Below, in pieces: positions 33,916 through 42,196 of a stretch of DNA of 60,154 bases. Source of the DNA: Pseudomonadota bacterium (lineage in GTDB: Bacteria > Pseudomonadota > Alphaproteobacteria > Rhizobiales > Beijerinckiaceae); NCBI GenBank assembly GCA_023386155.1, contig JAEWKH010000137.1:1-60154 (forward strand), in the 5' to 3' direction. The stretch's first letter is position 1; each line of letters opens with the position of its first letter. The position numbers were made by a program, and so were the translations under genes. The notes beneath the pieces were generated by a model. The model saw only the letters and a program-made list of their open reading frames with translations. It did no database searches and had not been told where the DNA came from.

Positions 33916-35397
33916 TTGACGAAGCGCCTCCTGACTGCCGCCCTGCTCCTCTCCGTCAGCGTCCTGCCGGCCTTTGCCGCCAAGACCTCCCTGGTGGTGG
34001 GCATGCCCATCGAGCCCCCAGGCCTCGATCCGACGGTCGCCGCTCCCGTGGCCATCCGCGAGGTCACGTGGGTCAACCTCTACGAAGGCCTCGTGCGCAT
34101 CGACCGGACCGGCAAGGTCCAGCCGCTCCTGGCGAAGAGCTGGGAGGTCTCGCCCGACGGGTTGACCTATACCTTCCACCTGCAGGAAGGCGTGAAGTTC
34201 CATGACGGCTCGACCTTCGATTCCGCCGACGTGAAATTCGCCTTCGACCGCGCCCGCGACCCGAAATCGACCAACGCCCAGAAGCAGATCTTCGCCCCGA
34301 TCGCCTCCATCGAGACGCCGGATCCGGCGACCGTGGTGATCAAGCTGAAGGAGACCTCGGGCAACTTCCTCTATTATCTCGGCTGGGGCGATGCGGTCAT
34401 CGTGGCGCCCGAGACCGCGGAGAACAACAAGGCCAATCCGGTCGGCACCGGCCCCTTCAAGTTCAAGTCCTGGACGCGCGGCGACCGGGTCGAGCTCGTC
34501 CGCAATCCGGATTACTGGCAGAAGGACAAGATCAAGCTCGACAGCGTCACCTTCCGCTTCATCAACGACGCGCAGGCGCAGGTCGCGGCCCTCAAGGCCG
34601 GCGACGTGGATGCCTTCCCCAATCTCGGCGCGCCGGAGCTCTTCGCCGAGTTCCAGAAGGATTCGCGCTTCAAGGCGGTGGCGGGCAACACGGAAGGCGA
34701 GATCGTCGCGGGCCTCAACAGCGCCAAGAAGCCTTTCGACGACGTGCGCGTGCGCCGCGCCCTGATGCATGCGGTCGACCGCAAGGCGCTGGTCGAGGGC
34801 GCCTATTCCGGCTTCGGCCAGCCCATCGGGAGCTTCTTCTCGCCGAACCATCCCGCCTTCGTGGATACGACGAGCATCATTCCCTACGATGTGGAGAAGG
34901 CCAAGGCGCTCCTGAAGGAAGCGGGATACGGCAACGGCCTGTCGATCACCATCAAGGCGCCGCAGATGGCCTATGCCAGCCGCTCGGCGGAGCTGCTTTC
35001 TGCCATGATGGCCGAGGTCGGCGTGGACCTGAAGATCATCCCGACGGAGTTCCCGGCCAAATGGATCGAGGAAGTCTTCAAGAACAAGGATTACGATGTC
35101 ACCATCGTGGCCCACACGGAGCCGCTCGACATCGATATCTTCGCCCGCGACAACTATTACTTCAATTACAAGAACGACAAGTTCATGGCCGTTCTGGCAG
35201 AAGCCGGCAAGACCACGGACGAGAAGGCACGCTACGCGAAATACGCGGAAGCGCAGAATATCCTGGCAGAGGACGTCCCCGCCCTCTTCCTGTTCCAGCT
35301 GCCGAAGCTCGGCGTGTGGAACGCGAAGGTGCAGGGCCTGTGGGAGAACTCGCCAATCCCGTCGAACGACGTGACGGAGGTGTCGTGGAGCGAGTGA
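33916..35397 (+). CDS. Peptide/nickel-type ABC transporter substrate-binding protein (SBP_bac_5)
   Basis: A 493-residue periplasmic binding protein of the DppA/OppA family. The signal peptide (RLLTAALLLSVSVLPAFA) is followed by the lobe containing EPPGLDPTVAAPVAIREVTW, VSPDGLTYTFHLQEGVKFHDG and GTGPFKFKSW. The C-terminal lobe has RALMHAVDRKALVEG. Ligands of this family include di- and oligopeptides, opines and other amides. It starts at TTG (33916) with a well-spaced GGATGGAG; no nearby ATG suits. The DUF559 gene starts 21 bases after it, and two permease genes follow. Confidence 0.93.
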   Translation: MTKRLLTAALLLSVSVLPAFAAKTSLVVGMPIEPPGLDPTVAAPVAIREVTWVNLYEGLVRIDRTGKVQPLLAKSWEVSPDGLTYTFHLQEGVKFHDGSTFDSADVKFAFDRARDPKSTNAQKQIFAPIASIETPDPATVVIKLKETSGNFLYYLGWGDAVIVAPETAENNKANPVGTGPFKFKSWTRGDRVELVRNPDYWQKDKIKLDSVTFRFINDAQAQVAALKAGDVDAFPNLGAPELFAEFQKDSRFKAVAGNTEGEIVAGLNSAKKPFDDVRVRRALMHAVDRKALVEGAYSGFGQPIGSFFSPNHPAFVDTTSIIPYDVEKAKALLKEAGYGNGLSITIKAPQMAYASRSAELLSAMMAEVGVDLKIIPTEFPAKWIEEVFKNKDYDVTIVAHTEPLDIDIFARDNYYFNYKNDKFMAVLAEAGKTTDEKARYAKYAEAQNILAEDVPALFLFQLPKLGVWNAKVQGLWENSPIPSNDVTEVSWSE

Positions 35398-35418
35398 GGT
35401 AGCCACGCAATCGGAACC

Positions 35419-35829
35419 ATGACGATGGCTTGGGTCTCAGACCCATCGAAGAGGCCGTCGCAGCGGCAGAGGAATCGAACGCGTTCGTTGCGCCGGAACC
35501 TGACAGAGCCTGAGAGAAAACTCTGGTGGCATCTGAGGCAACGTCTCCCGCTCGAAAGAGGGCACTTCCGTCGTCAGGTTCCGATTGGGCCTTATGTCGC
35601 TGACTTCTGTTGCCTCGCATCGAAGCTGATCATCGAGGTCGATGGAAATCAGCATGGATACGATGCCAATGTCTTCCACGATGAGCGCAGAACGAGGTAT
35701 CTGGTCAGCCATGGATTCAGAGTTATCCGTTTTACGAACAGGGAAGTGATGACCACTATCGAGAGCGTTCTGGACACAATTCTAGCCGCGCTGAACGCAG
35801 GCCCCCTCCCCCTTGCGGGGAGGGATTGA
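35419..35829 (+). CDS. DUF559 domain protein (Vsr/restriction-endonuclease-like fold)
   Basis: A 136-residue protein of the DUF559 family, related to the Vsr and type II restriction nuclease fold. Characteristic blocks are LTEPERKLWWHLRQR, then HFRRQVPIGPYVADFCC, KLIIEVDGNQH and GFRVIRFTNREV. The D-(x)-E-x-D pattern (Asp62, Glu73, Asp75, with His79) could be a metal-dependent nuclease site; activity in this family is not established to my knowledge. It sits between the binding protein and permease genes of a transporter, where it does not belong functionally. Its last codons (AGPLPLAGRD) and stop lie inside the family D palindrome, suggesting the gene and repeat moved or evolved together (inference). 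Confidence 0.85.
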   Translation: MTMAWVSDPSKRPSQRQRNRTRSLRRNLTEPERKLWWHLRQRLPLERGHFRRQVPIGPYVADFCCLASKLIIEVDGNQHGYDANVFHDERRTRYLVSHGFRVIRFTNREVMTTIESVLDTILAALNAGPLPLAGRD

Positions 35830-35962
35830 GGGTGGGGGTCGCAAAGTCGAAACTCACTGCCCATTCCAGAAGGTGGTTGGGCCAAACAATGTCTCGCTGG
35901 ATTGGCCACTCACCCGGCTGCACCACCCCCACCCCTGCCCCTCCCCGCAAGGGGGAGGGAAA
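35804..35962. repeat. GC-rich inverted repeat, family D, two facing copies
   Basis: The left arm at about 35804-35840 (containing TTGCGGGGAGGG and GAGGGTGGGGG) is the reverse complement of the right arm at about 35926-35962 (CCCCCACCCC, then CCCCTCCCCGCAAGGGGGAGG). An 85-base interior separates them. The left arm overlaps the DUF559 stop; the right arm supplies the purine-rich leader of the first permease gene. Confidence 0.8.
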
Positions 35963-35979
35963 AGGGGAGCCGTAAACTC

Positions 35980-36927
35980 ATGCTGCGTCTCGTCATCTCA
36001 CGCCTCGTCTCGCTGGCTATCACTCTCCTGGCCGTCTCGCTGGCGATCTTCCTGATCCTGGAGGTTCTTCCCGGCGATCCAGCCGCCATCATGCTCGGCA
36101 CGGCCGCGCGTGAGGATACGCTCGCGGCCCTGCGGCAGGAGCTCGGGCTCGATCAGCCGGCGCTCCTGCGCTACCTGCAATGGATCGGCGGAATTCTTCA
36201 CGGCGATCTCGGGCAGTCGATCACCTACAAGATGCCGGTCTCGACCCTCGTGGCCGAGCGCATGAACGTGACGCTGCCGCTAAGCCTTCTCGCCATTCTC
36301 ATCTCGACCGCGCTCGCGCTCCCGCTCGGCGTCGCGGCAGCGGCGCGCCGGAACGGGGCCGTGGATCGCGCCGTGCTCGTGTTCAGCCAGCTCGGCGTGG
36401 CCGTGCCGAACTTCTGGATCGGGCTCCTGTTCATCCTCTTCTTCTCGACGTGGCTCGGCTGGTTCCCGGCCGGCGGCTTTCCCGGCTGGGGCGCGGGCGT
36501 CGGGCCTGCCCTTCAGGCGCTCCTCCTGCCGGCCGTAGCGCTCGCCCTGCCTCAGGCGGCCGTGCTGACGCGCGTCACGCGCTCCGCGACGCTGGAGGTC
36601 ATCGGCGCCGATTTCGTGCGCACCGCGCGGGCGAAAGGCGTCGACAAGGGAGGGACCCTGCGCCGCCACGTGGTGCCGAACGCGCTCATTCCCGTCACGA
36701 CGATCCTCGGGCTTCAGCTCTCTTTCTTCTTCGGCGGAGCGATTCTCGTCGAGAACGTGTTCAACCTGCCGGGCCTCGGGCGGCTCGCCTATCAGGCGCT
36801 CAACCAGCGCGACCTCGTGGTGATCAAGGACATCGTGCTGATCTTCTCCGGACTCGTCATCGTCGTGAACGTCATCGTCGATATCGGCTATGCCATCCTC
36901 GATCCGCGCCTGAGGGGCCGGTCATGA
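35980..36927 (+). CDS. Peptide-type ABC transporter permease (DppB family)
   Basis: A 315-residue inner-membrane permease with six predicted transmembrane helices. The first is LAITLLAVSLAIFLILEVLP, followed by the family GDPAAIMLGTAA segment. The cytoplasmic EAA-type coupling loop reads EVIGADFVRTARAKGVDKGG. It ends RDLVVIKDIVLIFSGLVIVVNVIVDIGYAILDPRLRG, typical of DppB. The start at 35980 removes a proline-rich upstream extension derived from the repeat. It pairs with the next gene to form the channel; the stop and start overlap by 4 bases. Confidence 0.94.
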   Translation: MLRLVISRLVSLAITLLAVSLAIFLILEVLPGDPAAIMLGTAAREDTLAALRQELGLDQPALLRYLQWIGGILHGDLGQSITYKMPVSTLVAERMNVTLPLSLLAILISTALALPLGVAAAARRNGAVDRAVLVFSQLGVAVPNFWIGLLFILFFSTWLGWFPAGGFPGWGAGVGPALQALLLPAVALALPQAAVLTRVTRSATLEVIGADFVRTARAKGVDKGGTLRRHVVPNALIPVTTILGLQLSFFFGGAILVENVFNLPGLGRLAYQALNQRDLVVIKDIVLIFSGLVIVVNVIVDIGYAILDPRLRGRS

Positions 36928-37763
36928 AGCGCACGCGCATTCCTCTCAACTCCGCTCTCGTCGTCGGCGGAATCCTCACGACGCTTCTGATCGTCACCGC
37001 GCTCGTGTCGCTGGTCTGGACGCCGGAAGTGCCGACGCGCGTGCGCGTCGCCATGCGGCTGAAGGCCCCCGGCGAGCTCGGCCTTCTCGGCACCGACCAT
37101 TTCGGGCGCGACGTGGCTTCGCTGCTCATGGTCGGCGCCTGGAACTCGCTGGCTATCGCGTGGCCTGCCGTGCTGCTGGGCGCCGCCATCGGCACCGCCA
37201 TCGGCTGCGCGGCGGCGGCCTGGAAGGGCATCGCCGACGAGATCGCCATGCGCATGTCGGACGTGGTCTTCGCCTTCCCGGCCGTGCTCTCCGCCATCAT
37301 GATCGGCGCACTCGTGGGCTCTGGCCCGCTCGCCGCGATCCTGGCGATCGCCGTGTTTAACATTCCCGTCTTCGCCCGCGTCACGCGCGGCGTCGCGCTC
37401 CAGGTCTGGACGCTCGACTACATCGCGGCCGCCCGCGCCATCGGCAAGCATCCCTTGCGGATCACCTGGGAAGACGTGATGCCCAACATCGCGGGCGCAC
37501 TGATCGTGCAGGTGACGATCCAGCTCGCGCTCGCGATCCTGACCGAAGCGGGTCTGAGCTATCTCGGCCTGGGCGTGCGCCCGCCCAACCCGAGCTGGGG
37601 CCGCATGCTGAGCGATGCGCAGACCTATCTCTCGCAGGCCCCTCACCTCGCCATCGCGCCCGGCATCGCCATCGCACTGTCTGTCCTGGGTCTGAACCTT
37701 CTGGGCGACGGCCTGCGCGACGCGCTCGATCCGACCCTGAAAGGACGGGGCGCGACGGCTTAG
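36924..37763 (+). CDS. Peptide-type ABC transporter permease (DppC family)
   Basis: A 279-residue partner permease. The N-terminal helix is followed by the family GLLGTDHFGRDVASLLMVGAWNSL block, further helices, the coupling loop LDYIAAARAIGKHPLRITWEDVMPN, and the closing ALSVLGLNLLGDGLRDALDPTLKGR. The ATG overlaps the dppB-like stop codon (ATGA), showing coupled translation. Its own stop codon TAG is the first three bases of a family B repeat. With the fused ATPase at 29377 and the binding protein at 33916 the transporter is complete. Confidence 0.94.
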   Translation: MKRTRIPLNSALVVGGILTTLLIVTALVSLVWTPEVPTRVRVAMRLKAPGELGLLGTDHFGRDVASLLMVGAWNSLAIAWPAVLLGAAIGTAIGCAAAAWKGIADEIAMRMSDVVFAFPAVLSAIMIGALVGSGPLAAILAIAVFNIPVFARVTRGVALQVWTLDYIAAARAIGKHPLRITWEDVMPNIAGALIVQVTIQLALAILTEAGLSYLGLGVRPPNPSWGRMLSDAQTYLSQAPHLAIAPGIAIALSVLGLNLLGDGLRDALDPTLKGRGATA

Positions 37764-37793
37764 AGCATTTTCGGCGAAGTGGATCCGGTTCGA
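37761..37793. repeat. Partial family B repeat overlapping the permease stop codon
   Basis: TAGAGCATTTTCGGCGAAGT followed by GGATCCGGTTCG matches the left half of the complete copy at 19325-19420. The first TAG is the stop codon of the upstream gene. Confidence 0.75.
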
Positions 37794-37831
37794 GTCCGGG
37801 GGGCCAGGACGGAGGGAGCCTGCCGGATCCG

Positions 37832-38830
37832 CTAAGCCGCCTTGCCCATCGCCTTGTGAACCTCGCTCAGGATCTCATACGAGCGCAGGCGCTTGGAATG
37901 ATCGTAGATCGCGGCGGCGACCATCACCTCGTCGGCGCCCGTCTGCGCGATGAAATTCTCCAGGCCGCTCTGCACTGTCCCGGGCGATCCAACGAAGGAG
38001 CAGGACAGCATGTTCATGGCCTGCGCCTTCTCGCTCGGCGTCCAGTAGCTCTCGATGTCGTCGATGGGGGGCTGGAGCTTGCCGCGGGTGCCGCGGAACA
38101 GGTTGGTGAAGGATTGCTGCGCCGAGGTGAAGAGATGGCGCGCCTCCTCGTCCGTGTCGGCGGCGATCACGTTGACGCCGACCATGGCATAGGGCCGGTC
38201 GAGCTGGGCGGAGGGCTGGAAGCGCTCGCGATAGACCTGCAGCGCCTGCATCAGGGCGCCGGGCGCGAAATGCGACGCGAACGCGTAAGGCAGGCCCAGC
38301 ATCGCCGCGAGCTGCGCGCCGAACAGGCTCGAACCGAGGATCCAGACCGGCACGTTCGAGCCGGCTCCCGGCACCGCCTGGATCACCTGGTCGGGCTGCA
38401 CGGGCCCGAGCAGCGCCTGCAATTCGAGCACGTCCTGCGGGAAGGTGTCGGCCGAGGTCGGGTCGCGGCGCAGGGCCCGCAGGGTCCGCTGATCGGTGCC
38501 GGGCGCGCGGCCGACGCCGAGATCGATGCGGCCGGGGAACAGGGCATCCAGGGTGCCGAACTGCTCGGCGATCACCAAGGGCGAGTGGTTCGGCAGCATG
38601 ACGCCGCCCGCGCCGATGCGCATGGTCCTGGTGCCGCCGGCCACATGGGCGATCACCACGCTCGTCGCGGCGCTCGCGATGCCGACCATGTTGTGGTGCT
38701 CGGCCAGCCAATAGCGATGGTACCCCCACGCTTCCGCGTGCTGCGCCAGGTCGAGCGTGTTGCGCAGGGCGTCGGAGGGCGTGAAGCCTTCGGGAACGGG
38801 CGCGAGGTCGAGAACGGAAAAGGGGGGCAT
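37832..38830 (-). CDS. LLM class flavin-dependent oxidoreductase (luciferase-like)
   Basis: A 332-residue TIM-barrel protein of the bacterial luciferase-like monooxygenase family, using reduced FMN or F420-type flavin. Marks include YHRYWLAEHHNMVGIASAAT, GGVMLPNHSPLVIAEQFGTL and the RIDLGVGRAPGTD loop. The closing AAIYDHSKRLRSYEIL is typical of the MsnO8-like group. The substrate is unknown; relatives act on alkanes, sulfonates or nitrilotriacetate-like compounds. The ATG at 38830 is preferred over a TTG six bases earlier. It is transcribed alone, convergent with the transporter operon. Confidence 0.9.
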   Translation of the reverse strand: MPPFSVLDLAPVPEGFTPSDALRNTLDLAQHAEAWGYHRYWLAEHHNMVGIASAATSVVIAHVAGGTRTMRIGAGGVMLPNHSPLVIAEQFGTLDALFPGRIDLGVGRAPGTDQRTLRALRRDPTSADTFPQDVLELQALLGPVQPDQVIQAVPGAGSNVPVWILGSSLFGAQLAAMLGLPYAFASHFAPGALMQALQVYRERFQPSAQLDRPYAMVGVNVIAADTDEEARHLFTSAQQSFTNLFRGTRGKLQPPIDDIESYWTPSEKAQAMNMLSCSFVGSPGTVQSGLENFIAQTGADEVMVAAAIYDHSKRLRSYEILSEVHKAMGKAA

Positions 38831-38920
38831 GGACAAACTTTCTGGTGCGGTTCAAGGCCGAACGAGGATGAACTAGAGATCGCCATTCAGGGCCTCGGAT
38901 GCAAGCCGCGAAGCCTCGCG

Positions 38921-39020
38921 CCGGAGCATCGGATCCAAAAAGTGGGTCCGATGCTCCACTTCTTAACTGGCGCATCGCTCTTCGCGAAAAACCGGGTCCA
39001 CTTTTTCGCACGATGCGCTG
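38921..39020. repeat. Dispersed double-hairpin repeat, family A (reverse order)
   Basis: First module GGAGCATCGGATCC ... GGGTCCGATGCTCC; linker ACTTCTTAACTG; second module GCGCATCGCTC ... CACGATGCGC enclosing GTCCACTTTTTCG. This is the opposite module order to the copy at 5986-6104. Confidence 0.85.
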
Positions 39021-39042
39021 AAGGCACACCAGCCCTGCAAAG

Positions 39043-39073
39043 AAAAACCCGGCGCTTGGGACGCCGGGTTTTC
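39043..39073 (-). terminator. Rho-independent terminator of the second TRAP binding-protein gene
   Basis: AAAACCCGGCG pairs with CGCCGGGTTTT around a 7-nt loop, with a T-run on the minus strand, 23 bases past the stop codon. Confidence 0.88.
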
Positions 39074-39095
39074 CGATGACACGATGGGTCGGGGC

Positions 39096-40184
39096 TCAGC
39101 CCCGGGTGCGGGCGCGGATCATGTAGGTGTCGAAGGCGTACTCGGCCACCTGGAACCACAGATACTCCTCGTTGCGGAAGGCACGGAGCGAGTCGATCAG
39201 CTTCTTGAAGTCCGCGTTCTGGGCGGAGATTTCAGCATAGACCTCGTTGGTCGCCTTGTAGGCCGCGTCGAGGATTTCCTGCGAGAACGGGCGCAGCTGA
39301 GCACCGGCGCCGACCAGGCTGCGGAGCGCCGCCGGGTTCTTGGCGTCGTACTTGGCCAGCATGTCCTGGTTCGCCGCCATGGCGGCGGACTCGACGATGG
39401 CCTTGTAGTTCTTCGGCAGGGAGTCCCACTTCTCCTTGTTGAACAGGAAGTGGAGCGTCAGGCCGCCCTCCCAGAAGCCCGGGTAGTAGTAGTACGGCGC
39501 GACCTTCTGGAAGCCGAGCTTCTCATCGTCGTAGGGGCCGATCCATTCGGCGGCGTCGATGGTGCCGCGCTCGAGCGACGGATAGATGTCGCCGCCCGCC
39601 ACCTGCTGCGGGATCACGCCGAGCTTCTGCATGACCTGACCGGCGATGCCGGCGATGCGCATCTTGAGGCCCTTCAGGTCCTCGACCGTCTTGATCTCCT
39701 TGCGGAACCAGCCGCCCATCTGGGTGCCCGTGTTGCCGCCCGGAAGAGCATAGAGGTTGTGCTTGGCCATGAACTCGTTGACGAGGCCGATCCCGCCGCC
39801 GTGATACTGCCAGGCATTGAGCTGGCGGGCATTGAGCGTGAACGGAACGGCCGCAGCCGCCGCGAAGGTCGGATCCTTGCCGACATAGTAGTAAGCGGCC
39901 GTGTGGGCCATCTCGACCGTGCCGGCGGACACGGCATCGGCCGCCTGGAAGGTGCCGACGATCTCACCGGCCGAGAACGGCTGGATCTGGAACTTGCCGT
40001 CCGTCGCTTCCGACACGTATTTCGCCAGGAAGTCGGCGCCGCCATAGATGGTGTCGAGCGACTTCGGGAAGCCCGAGGTCAGGCGCCAGCGGATCTCCGG
40101 GCTGGACTGGGCGATGGCGGGCTTCGCAATGGCGCCGGCAGCGAGGCCTGCACCGGCGGTTGCGAGAAAATTGCGGCGTTTCAT
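39096..40184 (-). CDS. TRAP transporter substrate-binding protein, TakP-like, second copy
   Basis: A 362-residue paralogue of the protein at 15251-16348. They share the twin-arginine-type signal (MKRRNFLATAGAGLAAGAIA here), IRWRLTSGFPKSLDTIYG, GTQMGGWFRKEI, the conserved Arg in LKGLKMRIAG, EWIGPYDDEKLGF and an ending DTYMIRARTRG. The Trp in DAAEWIGP matches the TakP keto-acid site, where the first copy has Phe, so the ligands may differ. There are no TRAP membrane subunits nearby. A strong terminator follows and a 570-base gap precedes it, so it is monocistronic. The ATG at 40184 starts the signal peptide; one 15 bases upstream is possible. Confidence 0.92.
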   Translation of the reverse strand: MKRRNFLATAGAGLAAGAIAKPAIAQSSPEIRWRLTSGFPKSLDTIYGGADFLAKYVSEATDGKFQIQPFSAGEIVGTFQAADAVSAGTVEMAHTAAYYYVGKDPTFAAAAAVPFTLNARQLNAWQYHGGGIGLVNEFMAKHNLYALPGGNTGTQMGGWFRKEIKTVEDLKGLKMRIAGIAGQVMQKLGVIPQQVAGGDIYPSLERGTIDAAEWIGPYDDEKLGFQKVAPYYYYPGFWEGGLTLHFLFNKEKWDSLPKNYKAIVESAAMAANQDMLAKYDAKNPAALRSLVGAGAQLRPFSQEILDAAYKATNEVYAEISAQNADFKKLIDSLRAFRNEEYLWFQVAEYAFDTYMIRARTRG

Positions 40185-40757
40185 GGGTGCCTGCTCCATT
40201 TCGAGGGCATATCGCGCTTCACGGAAAGTCCGGTAACAAGGATGGCTACCCTTGAGTAAAGCTAGACGAAAGACGGACCTCGCGCAGCCTCGCAGGATGC
40301 CAAAGGATCGTTCCTCGTCCTTTTCGGACGCCGGACCCTGCTCAAGCCGTTGATATGACGGTGATGTCGCCCTCTTCGGCAACCGGGACGCCACGCGAAC
40401 TAAGTTACCGCGAACAGCTAGGCATGATTTCAATGCACGGCCCCTCTGCCGATACCGCATGCAACGTACGATATGACCGACAGAATCCAGGCAATGCCAC
40501 TGATTGAGCCTTTCGCTCATGCTCCCGGGCCGAAACGGGAACGATATAAAATCAGCGAACTTAATCATGACAAGGATAAATAATCCTTGTTAGTAAATAG
40601 CGTGAATCCTGTAGCAATTACTTATAATCAGCATCAGTATTACGATTGCATACCTCTTACGAGTCATCAAATACTTACACTTTGCCACATATTCGACACA
40701 GTCATTAAATGAGTTCTACCTGAGCAAGGGGAAGAGCTAACGTGCTCTTATAGGCCG
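40185..40757. other. Intergenic region between divergent genes
   Basis: About 570 bases with an AT-rich centre (40560-40700), probably containing promoters for the minus-strand TRAP gene and the plus-strand secreted protein. No open frame with a ribosome site, and no copy of repeat families A-D, was seen. Confidence 0.55.
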
Positions 40758-41519
40758 ATGAACAAGACGCTTATTTTGCTTGGAGCTTCCATCCTCACCC
40801 ATGGGATGATGTTCAGCGGAGCGGAGGCGCGGCTGGTCCGCTACGAGATCAACGGGAAACAGTACTCCTACAGCACCAACAACCGCGCCCAGACGGCCGA
40901 AGCGAGGAAGCGGATTGCGGCGGCGAAGGCGGCAGCGGCCGCAAAAGCCAAGGCTGAGGCGGAGAAAGCCAAGAACCCTCTCGCCGCCGCATTCGGATCG
41001 GCGACGCAGAAGGAGGCCAAGGAGGCGGAGGAACGGCTCCAGCAGATCCTGTCCGGCCCGACGGAATACATGGCAGTCTCCCAACCCATCCGCGAAGGTG
41101 CCGACGAACCCGAAAGGAAGCCCCGGGACAAGCAGCCCCGTCAGGCTTCCGCCGCCAAGCCTGCCGAGCGGCCGGTCCCGGTCGTCCGCACGCCGGCGAA
41201 GCCGGTGCTCGCGTCTGCTGTGCCGGCATCCCTCGTCATCGCTGAGCCGGTCAACCCGCAAAGCCAGAGGAAGGTGAAGTCCGTTTCCTTCGACATGCAG
41301 ACCGGCATCAGGACGACGTTCATGATCGACGGCACGATCGAGGAAGAGCCGTTCGACAGCGGTGCCCTCGCTGTCCTGGTCCCGGAGCCGGAGAAGACGA
41401 ACAGCCTAACGGCCTTCGTGAACCAGTTGCGCAGCCGGATGTCGCCCGAGGAAACCACCGGCTCGATCAGAACCACGGAGGCCGGGCCGGAAGACGGCTC
41501 CGTGATGCGGCACCGGTAG
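40758..41519 (+). CDS. Hypothetical secreted protein, alanine/lysine-rich
   Basis: A 253-residue protein I do not recognise. It has a signal peptide (LILLGASILTHGMMFSGAEA). A conserved-looking LVRYEINGKQYSYSTNNRAQ segment follows, then a 50-residue Ala/Lys/Glu coiled-coil stretch, a Pro-rich linker, and a C-terminal part containing KSVSFDMQTGIRTTFMIDG. It is likely periplasmic. The ribosome site is weak (TAGG 4 bases before ATG). The stop codon TAG starts a degenerate family B repeat, and a strong terminator follows. Confidence 0.75.
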   Translation: MNKTLILLGASILTHGMMFSGAEARLVRYEINGKQYSYSTNNRAQTAEARKRIAAAKAAAAAKAKAEAEKAKNPLAAAFGSATQKEAKEAEERLQQILSGPTEYMAVSQPIREGADEPERKPRDKQPRQASAAKPAERPVPVVRTPAKPVLASAVPASLVIAEPVNPQSQRKVKSVSFDMQTGIRTTFMIDGTIEEEPFDSGALAVLVPEPEKTNSLTAFVNQLRSRMSPEETTGSIRTTEAGPEDGSVMRHR

Positions 41520-41552
41520 AGCAACCTTCGGCGAAGCGGATCTGGTTCGCCC
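41517..41552. repeat. Degenerate partial family B repeat
   Basis: TAGAGCAACCTTCGGCGAAG followed by CGGATCTGGTTCGCC matches the left half of family B with several substitutions. Its first bases are the stop codon of the upstream gene. Confidence 0.6.
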
Positions 41553-41576
41553 ATCTCGGATCGAACCCACAAGACA

Positions 41577-41600
41577 ACGGCGCCGCAAAAGCGGCGCCGT
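41577..41600 (+). terminator. Strong hairpin, probable terminator of the secreted-protein gene
   Basis: A perfect 10-bp stem, ACGGCGCCGC with GCGGCGCCGT, has an AAAA loop. The tail is CCGTTTG, so the T-run is short. Confidence 0.7.
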
Positions 41601-41620
41601 CCGTTTGCATCGGTGCGGCT

Positions 41621-41687
41621 AGCGCATCGTGCGGAGCATCGGATTGATCCCAAAAGTGCGAATCCACTTTTGGGTCCGATGCTCTAA
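41621..41687. repeat. Family A repeat with one module reduced
   Basis: The GCGCATCGT module is reduced to AGCGCATCGTGC, followed by a full second module from GGAGCATCGGATTG to TGGGTCCGATGCTC enclosing CAAAAGTG / CCACTTTTG. From here to 41961 nothing else is recognisable. Confidence 0.8.
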
Positions 41688-41961
41688 GGCATCGATGCGC
41701 TTGACCACGATACGGTCATGCAAAGGACGGAACCTCTGAAGCTCCGGCCAATGATTTCACCATTTTCACTTCTCACACCGAGCCTCTCCGGGCCTGCGCG
41801 GGCGATGATTTGTTGGACAATCTTGACCGTTCAAGAGGGACGAGAAAACCTCTCGGGAACCGGGTTCCAATCCGGCAGATCAAGACCGCGATTGGACAAC
41901 GGGCCCACCGAGCGGCTATGCCCCTTCCGGCGGGGAGCAAGGGGCTCCCGGGGAGCGAAGA

Positions 41962-42174
41962 ATGGTTGTAAGGGACAGCAACGGGACTATCCTCAACGAA
42001 GGGGATTCCGTCCAGGTCATCAAGGATCTCAAGGTGAAGGGTTCCTCCACGACCCTGAAGCGGGGCACCGTGTTCAAGAACATCCACCTGACGGATGACG
42101 AAGGCGAGATCGAGTGCCGGTCGGCCCAGATCAAGGGCCTGGTGCTCAAGACCGAGTTCGTGAAAAAGGTCTGA
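41962..42174 (+). CDS. PhnA-domain protein (YjdM-like, C-terminal domain only)
   Basis: A 70-residue protein matching the C-terminal SH3-like domain of PhnA/YjdM: VRDSNGTILNEGDSVQVIKD, LKVKGSSTTLKRGT, then IECRSAQIKGLVLKTEFVKK. The zinc-ribbon that precedes this domain in E. coli is absent, a short form that also occurs elsewhere. Despite the name, a role in alkylphosphonate use is not established, and no phosphonate genes are present. The Shine-Dalgarno GGGGAGCGAAG is good. It is convergent with slyX. Confidence 0.88.
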   Translation: MVVRDSNGTILNEGDSVQVIKDLKVKGSSTTLKRGTVFKNIHLTDDEGEIECRSAQIKGLVLKTEFVKKV

Positions 42175-42196
42175 TGCGACGGCCCTGCCGTCGGGT

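Noticed and set aside
33790..35406. A 538-codon minus-strand frame over the peptide-binding-protein gene
   Set aside because: Shadow of a clear SBP_bac_5 gene with a signal peptide.
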